This document shows, piece by piece, positions 4,661 through 9,414 of a stretch of DNA of 9,414 nt. The position numbers were made by a program, and so were the translations under genes. Position 1 is the first letter of the stretch. Each line of letters opens with the position of its first letter. Origin of the DNA: CAZDGB01 sp964504645 (GTDB lineage Bacteria > Planctomycetota > Planctomycetia > Planctomycetales > Planctomycetaceae); assembly GCA_964504645.1 (NCBI GenBank), contig CAZDGB010000294.1, positions 1-9,414 on the forward strand, in the 5' to 3' direction. The notes beneath the pieces are model-generated. The model did no database searches and was not told the origin of the DNA. It was given only the letters and a program-made list of their open reading frames with translations.

Positions 4661-6322
4661 GTGACACCTCAACTCCGCTTGGCAACCGCGGAATTCGCCT
4701 CGTCCCCGCCGGAAGATTTGCCTGACTCGCTGCTCGTGGAACTGGTCGTCCACGATCCGGAAATGATTGCGGAATTATACCGCTTCGCCGAGGGAGATGC
4801 ACGCGAAGATTATGCCCGGCAGGCGCTGCGCATCGGCGTGATGGCGTTGCGACAGGCCCGCGGCCAGATCGACGCCGAGCTCGTCCGCCGCGAAGCCGAC
4901 CGCTTGCTCGAGACGATGCAGAACCGCTTGGAAGAGCATGCGCGCAGTGTGCAGGACCGCACGTCGCAGACTCTCAAGGATTATTTTGATCCGCAGTCGG
5001 GCCGATTCCAGGAACGCATCGAACGGCTGATCCGCCGCGACGGCGAACTCGAACAACTGCTGCACAAGCAACTGGGGCAGGACGAATCGGAACTCTCGAA
5101 AACCTTGTCCCGGCACTTCGGCTCCGATAGCGAATTGCTCAAATGGCTCAACCCGGATCAATCGCAGGGCTTGCTCGGCGCGTTCCGCGGCGCGCTCGAC
5201 GAGCAACTGCAAGTGCAGCGCGAACACGTTCTGAAGCAATTCTCGCTCGACAACAAGGACGGCGCGCTGGCCCGGTTCATTCACGAGTTATCGTCGCGGC
5301 AAGGCGAACTCACCGAGCAACTGCAAACGCAGATCGATTGCGTGGTGAAGGAGTTCTCGCTCGACGACGAAACCTCGGCGCTCAGCCGGTTGGTCGCGAA
5401 CGTCGATCGCGCACAGCGGACGATCACCCGCGAATTCTCGCTGGACGAAGACGCCTCGGCCTTGTCCCGGTTGAAGCGACTGCTCGAGCAGACCAACACC
5501 GTGATCGCCGGGCATCTGTCGCTCGACGATGACGAATCGGCCCTGGCGCGGCTGAAACGCGAACTGCTCGGGCTGATGGAAACGCAGCGCGATCAGAACC
5601 AGAAATTCCAGGAAGACGTCAAAATCGCGTTGCAGACGATGCTCGCCCGCAAGCAGGAAGCAGCTCGCTCGACGCGGCACGGCATCGACTTCGAAGCCGC
5701 CGCCCTCGAACTGATCGCCGTCGAAGCCCAGAAAACCGCGGACATTTTCACGCCCACCGGCAACTCGGTCGGCCGCATCAAAAGCTGCAAGAAGGGGGAC
5801 GGCACGCTGGAGCTCGGCCCGGAATCGGCCGCCGCCGGCGCGAGAATCGTCATCGAAGCGAAAGAGGACGCCGGCTATCAATTGAAGCAGGCCTGCGAAG
5901 AAATCGACGTGGCCCGCAAGAACCGCGACGCCCAGATCGGCCTGTTCGTCTACTCCCGCAAGACCGCGCCGACCGGAATCGAATCGATTTTCCGCGTCGG
6001 CGACGATGTGTTCGTCGTCTGGGACATCGACGACAGCGGCAGCGATCTGTATCTCAAGCTCGGCGTCAGCCTGGCCCGCGCGCTCGCCGTGCGGCAGCAC
6101 AAATCGCAGGCGGCCCAATCGGCCGATTTTCAGGCGATCGAGAAGGCGATTTTGAACCTCGAGAAAGCGGCGAACGGGCTGGACGAACTGCAGACCTCCG
6201 CGGATACGGTTCAGAATCACGGCGAGAAAATGCAGAAGCGCATCGGCCTGATGCGCAAGGAACTCGCGAAGCAGATTGAAATCCTGCGCGAACACACCGC
6301 GAACGTGGCGCATGTTTCCTGA
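4661..6322 (+). CDS. coiled-coil protein with a PD-(D/E)XK-like nuclease domain, function unknown
   Basis: This 553-residue cytosolic protein has no signal peptide or membrane segment. Residues 60-335 are strongly helical and charged, consistent with coiled coil. They include four related motifs, FSLD or LSLD followed by AL-x-RL, at 194, 232, 259 and 286. Residues about 339-480 look like a compact alpha/beta domain. HGIDFEAAALELI (340-352) leads to KKGD (Asp380), a strand, and IVIEAK (396-401, Glu399 and Lys401). Then come EEIDVARKNRDAQIGLFVYS and a strand VFVVWDI. The D-x18-E-x-K layout fits the restriction-endonuclease-like fold. The order long coiled coil then ExK domain recalls RmuC and DUF2130 proteins, although I cannot assign it to either. 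A second helical stretch (487-545) ends the protein. Nuclease activity is inference. It is a single-gene unit with its own candidate promoter and strong Shine-Dalgarno site. Confidence 0.8.
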   Translation: MTPQLRLATAEFASSPPEDLPDSLLVELVVHDPEMIAELYRFAEGDAREDYARQALRIGVMALRQARGQIDAELVRREADRLLETMQNRLEEHARSVQDRTSQTLKDYFDPQSGRFQERIERLIRRDGELEQLLHKQLGQDESELSKTLSRHFGSDSELLKWLNPDQSQGLLGAFRGALDEQLQVQREHVLKQFSLDNKDGALARFIHELSSRQGELTEQLQTQIDCVVKEFSLDDETSALSRLVANVDRAQRTITREFSLDEDASALSRLKRLLEQTNTVIAGHLSLDDDESALARLKRELLGLMETQRDQNQKFQEDVKIALQTMLARKQEAARSTRHGIDFEAAALELIAVEAQKTADIFTPTGNSVGRIKSCKKGDGTLELGPESAAAGARIVIEAKEDAGYQLKQACEEIDVARKNRDAQIGLFVYSRKTAPTGIESIFRVGDDVFVVWDIDDSGSDLYLKLGVSLARALAVRQHKSQAAQSADFQAIEKAILNLEKAANGLDELQTSADTVQNHGEKMQKRIGLMRKELAKQIEILREHTANVAHVS

Positions 6323-6343
6323 CCTCCCAACCTGACGGCAGGG

Positions 6344-6362
6344 GTTGCGCAACAAGTTGTTG
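6344..6362. repeat. overlapping palindromes
   Basis: GTTGCGCAAC (6344-6353) is a perfect 10-bp palindrome. It overlaps CAACAAGTTGTTG (6350-6362), a palindrome around a central G. Only one can fold at a time, so the pair could form alternative structures in the 3' end of the coiled-coil transcript. Confidence 0.4.
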
Positions 6363-6389
6363 AGAAAGTCCTGAGCCTGTCCGAGCGCT

Positions 6390-6418
6390 CGGTTTCGTTG
6401 CGCTTTGTCACGAAACCG
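6390..6418 (+). terminator. 9-bp hairpin after the coiled-coil gene
   Basis: CGGTTTCGT (6390-6398) pairs perfectly with ACGAAACCG (6410-6418) around an 11-nt loop, about 70 bp past the stop at 6322. No T tract follows, so termination would have to be factor-assisted. It may simply protect the 3' end. Confidence 0.35.
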
Positions 6419-6609
6419 GACGTTTAGAATGTCCACGCGACGCGCGTTCAAAGCCCGTTTGCAATCCAAATCGTGTCGCTTTTCTGCGCGCTCGCTGTCG
6501 CCGCGTGTCGCGCGAATGTCGCTCGGCGTCGGTTCACGCAATCCCAAACACTCCGCGGACCCGATCTTCACTACTTTGCACAGTTCGGGATGGCTGGGAA
6601 TGTTTCAGA

Positions 6610-6626
6610 AGCCGCTTTTGGCGGCT
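6610..6626 (-). terminator. GC hairpin after the mtfA-like gene
   Basis: AGCCGC (6610-6615) and GCGGCT (6621-6626) form a 6-bp stem with a 5-nt loop. On the minus strand it lies about 55 bp past the stop of the M90 peptidase gene. It lacks a T tract and is a weak terminator candidate. Confidence 0.28.
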
Positions 6627-6679
6627 GTTCCTAAACAAGTTGTCGAGTAACACACCAAGAGCCACCGAGACAAATGTCG

Positions 6680-7459
6680 TCAGCGTGTCCGGACACGCGC
6701 CGCCGGGTCCTGCCGGTAGTACGCCTGGAGCACATCGTAGAGCCGCGGCAACTCCTCTTTCATCCGCGCGGGCTGCTCGAAAAACGTTTCGCTCGCCACC
6801 GCAAAGAACTCGGCCCGGCTCGTCGCGCCGTAGCTGTCGATCAGCGTGCGGCGGCCCAATCGCGTTTGCCGTTCGAGCCGGTCGAACTCTGCGTTCGTGA
6901 CTTCCATCCACGTGCGATACTGCTCCTCGTCCGGCAAGCTCGGCACGCCGTTGACGTCGCGGTCTTCCATGTCGAGCAGATGCGCGAACTCGTGGATGAC
7001 CACGTTGCGGCCGCTTGGGGCCTCGACGCACTGCTCGCGGATTTCCCGCCAGACGAGAATCACCGGTCCCTGATACCACGCCTCGCCGAGCCGCGGCTCA
7101 TCCGATTCCATCCACGCCCCGTCGGCGACGCGGGTGTTCCGCTTGGAGACGAACGTATCGGGATAGACGAGAATCGACATCAAACGGTCGAACGGCAACT
7201 GCGGAAAGCCGAGGCTCATCAGCGCCGCGTGCGCCGCGATCGTCACCTGGATTTCCTCGGTGATCGCCAACCCGTTGCAGCCTTCCCAGTGCTTCTCCGC
7301 GATGAGAATGCGCACGTCGTCGCGCAGTCGCTGGCGTTCGGCGTCATTCAACGCCGCGAAATGCCGACAATGCGTGGGAAGCAGCGATTCCCAGGCGGTG
7401 GGAAATGGCGTGAGGAGTAATTTCTTTCGTTGGCGGTTTCTCCACCAGGACCAAAGCAT
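6680..7459 (-). CDS. mtfA: MtfA-family M90 zinc metallopeptidase
   Basis: This 259-residue soluble protein has the hallmarks of the MtfA (peptidase M90) family. HEFAH at 156-160 gives the HExxH zinc site, followed by LLDMEDRDVNGVPSL. SRAEFFAVASETFFEQP (214-230) supplies the likely third zinc ligand, Glu217. LYDVLQAYYRQDP (240-252) is the usual family ending. In enterobacteria MtfA binds the repressor Mlc and so affects glucose uptake, and it has aminopeptidase activity; whether that role holds here is unknown. The length is close to E. coli MtfA. I chose the ATG at 7459, which begins MLWSWWRNRQRKK. The open frame continues upstream to 7825 but only through the inverted repeat and antisense to glpK, giving non-homologous sequence. 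AAGG stands about 9 nt upstream. The gene is divergent from glpK, with 201 bp between starts. Confidence 0.92.
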   Translation of the reverse strand: MLWSWWRNRQRKKLLLTPFPTAWESLLPTHCRHFAALNDAERQRLRDDVRILIAEKHWEGCNGLAITEEIQVTIAAHAALMSLGFPQLPFDRLMSILVYPDTFVSKRNTRVADGAWMESDEPRLGEAWYQGPVILVWREIREQCVEAPSGRNVVIHEFAHLLDMEDRDVNGVPSLPDEEQYRTWMEVTNAEFDRLERQTRLGRRTLIDSYGATSRAEFFAVASETFFEQPARMKEELPRLYDVLQAYYRQDPAARVRTR

Positions 7460-7475
7460 GAACGAAGGCCTTATT

Positions 7476-7607
7476 GATAGCGGATATCGGATCGCGGATA
7501 GCGGATGGGGAAGCGAGAGGCGGCTGTAAACTCGCCGGCGACTCTCGCCGCTCGCTGGCGGGTTCGCAGCGTTTCCCATCCGCGATCCGATATCCGCTAT
7601 CCGATAT
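7476..7607. repeat. GATNNCG heptameric inverted repeat between mtfA and glpK
   Basis: The left arm (7476-7506) reads GATAGCG, GATATCG, GATCGCG, GATAGCG, GAT: a tandem heptamer GATNNCG. The right arm (7575-7607), on the minus strand, ends with GATAGCG, GATATCG, GATCGCG, GAT, GGG. Positions 7476-7499 are perfectly complementary to 7578-7601 (24 bp). The left arm carries one extra heptamer before GGGG. The 78-nt interior has further partial pairing (for example AGCGAGAGG with CTCGCT), so the whole element could fold as one long hairpin. It starts 17 bp from the mtfA ATG and ends about 53 bp before the glpK ATG, so it occupies most of their shared control region. Confidence 0.88.
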
Positions 7608-7650
7608 TCATGATCCCCCAGTATGATCTCAACCGTCAAACTCACCAAGC

Positions 7651-7654
7651 GGAG
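7651..7654 (+). promoter_or_regulatory. ribosome binding site for glpK
   Basis: GGAG lies 6 nt before the ATG at 7661, where the recognisable kinase sequence begins. It rules out the longer in-frame reading from 7505, which would translate the inverted repeat. Confidence 0.75.
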
Positions 7655-7660
7655 ACGGAG

Positions 7661-9154
7661 ATGAGCTGTTACGTGCTCGCGCTCGATCAGGGAACAACGT
7701 CCAGCCGTGCCATCGTGTTCGATCACGGCGGGAAAACCGTCGCCGTGGCGCAACAGGAGTTTCCGCAGCTCTACCCGCTGCCAGGGCACGTCGAGCACGA
7801 CCCCGAAGCGATCTGGACTTCGCAACTCGCGACGGCGAAGGCCGCGATCGAGAAATCGAAAGTCGCGGCCAAGAACATCGCGGCGATCGGCATCACCAAT
7901 CAGCGCGAGACCACGATTCTATGGAATCGGAAAACCGGCAAGCCGCTCGCCAATGCGATCGTGTGGCAGAGCCGCATCACGGCGGATCGCTGCGAGCGTC
8001 TCAAAGCCGACGGTGTGGAAGACGTCGTTCGTCACAAAACGGGATTGGTGCTCGACCCCTATTTTTCCGGCACGAAGATTGCGCATCTGTTGGACACCGT
8101 GCCCGGCGCGCGGGCTGCGGCAGAGCGCGGCGTGATCGCGTTCGGCACCGTCGACACGTTTCTCCTCTGGCGATTGACGAACGGGCGGCTGCACGTCACC
8201 GACGCCAGCAACGCCAGCCGAACGATGCTATTCAACCTGCACACCGGCGACTGGGACGAGGAACTGCTCAAGCTGCTCGACGTCCCGCGAGCCGTGCTGC
8301 CGGAGGTTCGTTCGTCGAGCGAAGTCTACGGCACGACCGACGCCGCGGTGCTGGGAGCGGAGATTCCCCTCGCCGGCGTGGCGGGGGATCAGCAGGCCGC
8401 GACATTCGGCCAGGCGTGCTTCAATATCGGCATGGCGAAGAACACCTACGGCACCGGCTGCTTTCTCGTGATGAACACCGGCCCGACGCCGATCGTATCG
8501 CAGCACGGTCTGCTCACCACGGTTGCGTGGAGATTGGGCAATGAGACGACATACGCGCTGGAAGGCTCAGTCTTCGTCGCGGGCGCGGCGGTGCAGTGGC
8601 TGCGCGACGGATTGGGACTCATCGCGAATGCAGCGGAGACCGAATCGCTCGTGGAGTCGCTCGACGACAACGGCGGTGTCTATTTCGTGCCGGCGTTTGT
8701 CGGACTCGGCGCGCCGTATTGGGACGCTGATGCCCGCGGGTTGCTCATCGGCCTGACGCGCGGCACGACAAGGGCCCACCTGGCACGCGCCGCGCTCGAA
8801 GCGATGGCGTATCAGACGCGGGACGTTCTCGACGCGATGCAAGCCGACGCGAGCGAGCCGATTCGGGCGCTGCGGGTGGACGGCGGCGCGGCGGCGAACA
8901 ACTGGATGATGCAATTTCAGGCCGACTTGCTCGATGTCTCGGTCCAGCGTCCCATTGTTGCCGAAACGACGGCACTCGGAGCCGCGTACCTCGCAGGCCT
9001 CGCCGTCGGCGTCTGGTCCGATCTCGCCGACATCCGCCGCCATTGGTCGCTCGACCGCGAATTCAAACCGGCGATGGCGGAGTCAGCGCGGCAAGGATTG
9101 CACGGACGATGGCAGCGCGCCGTGGAGCGGGCGCGGAAATGGAACCGGGAATGA
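7661..9154 (+). CDS. glpK: glycerol kinase
   Basis: This 497-residue FGGY-family kinase converts glycerol and ATP to sn-glycerol 3-phosphate in the cytosol; E. coli GlpK has about 502 residues. ALDQGTTSSRAIVFD (7-21) is the N-terminal phosphate loop. GITNQRETT (77-85) carries the glycerol-binding Arg82 and Glu83, and LDPYFSGTK (131-139) the binding Tyr134. AGDQQAATFGQ (241-251) contains the catalytic base Asp243. YGTGCF, ALEGSVFVAG and VDGGAAANNWMMQFQADLL are the nucleotide-side motifs. The E. coli loop GKGGTR that binds fructose 1,6-bisphosphate is replaced by AVLGAE, and there is no regulatory His of the Firmicutes type, so both controls are probably absent. No glpF or glpD is adjacent. The gene is divergent from the M90 gene and is followed 7 bp later by an inverted repeat. 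Confidence 0.97.
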   Translation: MSCYVLALDQGTTSSRAIVFDHGGKTVAVAQQEFPQLYPLPGHVEHDPEAIWTSQLATAKAAIEKSKVAAKNIAAIGITNQRETTILWNRKTGKPLANAIVWQSRITADRCERLKADGVEDVVRHKTGLVLDPYFSGTKIAHLLDTVPGARAAAERGVIAFGTVDTFLLWRLTNGRLHVTDASNASRTMLFNLHTGDWDEELLKLLDVPRAVLPEVRSSSEVYGTTDAAVLGAEIPLAGVAGDQQAATFGQACFNIGMAKNTYGTGCFLVMNTGPTPIVSQHGLLTTVAWRLGNETTYALEGSVFVAGAAVQWLRDGLGLIANAAETESLVESLDDNGGVYFVPAFVGLGAPYWDADARGLLIGLTRGTTRAHLARAALEAMAYQTRDVLDAMQADASEPIRALRVDGGAAANNWMMQFQADLLDVSVQRPIVAETTALGAAYLAGLAVGVWSDLADIRRHWSLDREFKPAMAESARQGLHGRWQRAVERARKWNRE

Positions 9155-9161
9155 ATACGGA

Positions 9162-9282
9162 TCTCGCGCAGAGACGCAGAGATCGCAGAGGATGGGAAAG
9201 AGGATGGAGAGCAAGAGAGATTGATTGCAAAACTGACCTGTCTCCAGGCGCTTCTCTGCGAACTCTGCGCCTCTGCGCGAGG
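9162..9282. repeat. CGCAGAG inverted repeat next to the glpK stop
   Basis: The left arm (9162-9191) contains CGCAGAGA, CGCAGAGAT, CGCAGAGG. The right arm (9253-9282) contains CTCTGCG three times (CTCTGCGAA, CTCTGCGC, CTCTGCG). The arms are complementary at 26 of 30 positions around a 61-nt interior. The element starts 7 bp after the glpK stop, and a pyrimidine-rich run (9288-9306) follows its right arm. It lies between the converging glpK and PfkB-like genes, where a 3'-end or terminator role is plausible. CGCAGAGAC-type words are common in intergenic DNA of many environmental bacteria (from memory); their function is unknown. Confidence 0.85.
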
Positions 9283-9310
9283 CCCATTCACTTTCTTCTC
9301 ATCTCCGCGG

Positions 9311-9412
9311 TTAGCGCAAGAGTGACTCCGTGCGGGCGCGGTCGATGCGAGCGGGGAGGAGTTGGCCGGCGTTGTCGGCTGCGGCGGCCATGCCGAAGCG
9401 GATCGCGTCGTG
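9311..9412 (-). CDS. probable PfkB-type sugar kinase, C-terminal fragment
   Basis: The last 33 codons and TAA stop of a minus-strand gene enter from the right edge. The peptide starts HDAIRFGMAAAADNAGQL and continues LPARIDRARTESLLR. A helix of the type (D/E)A(L/I)RFG-x-AAAA-x-NA, then a short turn and a final acidic/Leu helix near the stop, is typical of the C terminus of PfkB/ribokinase-fold kinases such as 1-phosphofructokinase. The catalytic GAGD motif would lie just beyond the window, so the assignment is tentative. The frame is supported by its alanine-rich helix pattern and by the stop falling about 30 bp from the repeat. It converges on glpK. Confidence 0.55.
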   Translation of the reverse strand, partial: HDAIRFGMAAAADNAGQLLPARIDRARTESLLR

Positions 9413-9414
9413 TT

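Larger units (their letters stand above)
6323..6679. other. 357 bp gene-free gap between two convergent stops
   Basis: Both flanking genes end here, and I find no supported gene. The gap contains overlapping palindromes at 6344-6362, hairpins at 6390-6418 and 6610-6626, and two near-copies of AACAAGTTGT(T/C)GAG, at about 6351-6364 and 6634-6647. Translations crossing it are Arg/Ser-rich and not protein-like. Confidence 0.55.

Noticed and set aside
5288..6571. A 427-codon minus-strand open frame opposite the coiled-coil gene
   Set aside because: It mirrors a GC-rich gene with a strong Shine-Dalgarno site and coherent domains. Its own product shows no recognisable motif.
7476..7607. Terminal inverted repeats of an insertion sequence
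   Set aside because: The 78-bp interior cannot encode a transposase, and the arms are tandem heptamers rather than complex ends. I see no target duplication.
7505..7660. Upstream extension of glycerol kinase
   Set aside because: It translates the inverted repeat; the kinase motif and Shine-Dalgarno site fit the ATG at 7661.
7460..7825. Upstream extension of the M90 peptidase
   Set aside because: It would translate the inverted repeat and the antisense of glpK. Family similarity begins after the ATG at 7459.

Overview
The window looks like ordinary chromosome from a GC-rich planctomycete, most likely in the Pirellulales. The main reason is the long secreted protein at 2164-4311. It has tandem YTV-type repeats and Cys/Gly-rich linkers, a style known from planctomycete cell envelopes. 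Single-gene units, some GTG starts and quasi-periodic intergenic repeats fit the same picture. The lineage call is inference from protein style, not from a marker gene.

Layout, left to right: the 5' end of a DUF255/YyaL thioredoxin-fold gene (1-95, minus); a stand-alone CDGSH iron-sulfur protein (215-442, plus); a 69-residue unknown protein (493-702, minus); an orphan ParA/Soj ATPase (1153-1974, minus); the YTV-repeat envelope protein with a strong intrinsic terminator at 2098-2135 (2164-4311, minus); a coiled-coil protein with a PD-(D/E)XK-like domain (4661-6322, plus); an MtfA-family M90 zinc peptidase (6680-7459, minus); glycerol kinase GlpK (7661-9154, plus); and the 3' end of a probable PfkB-type kinase gene (9311-9412, minus). 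The two edge genes are cut by the window. Most genes appear to be transcribed alone: strands alternate, and a terminator separates the two adjacent minus genes. No multi-gene pathway is evident. GlpK acts in glycerol catabolism, and MtfA, divergent from it, belongs to a family linked to sugar-uptake control in enterobacteria.

The most unusual structure is between the genes. Three gaps hold inverted repeats whose arms are strings of 7-9 nt words, with a different word in each: TTGGAAC beside the parA stop, GATNNCG between mtfA and glpK, and CGCAGAG beside the glpK stop. A weaker G/T-rich example lies between the first two genes, and a one-armed CGCAAAGA array lies near parA. The coding arrays in the YTV protein also show structure: two different arrays share a 28-residue period, and one shows a two-unit (168 bp) higher order. 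The best candidate for an uncharacterised protein function is the coiled-coil/nuclease-like protein at 4661-6322. I see no CRISPR array, tRNA, rRNA, insertion sequence or recognisable defence operon.
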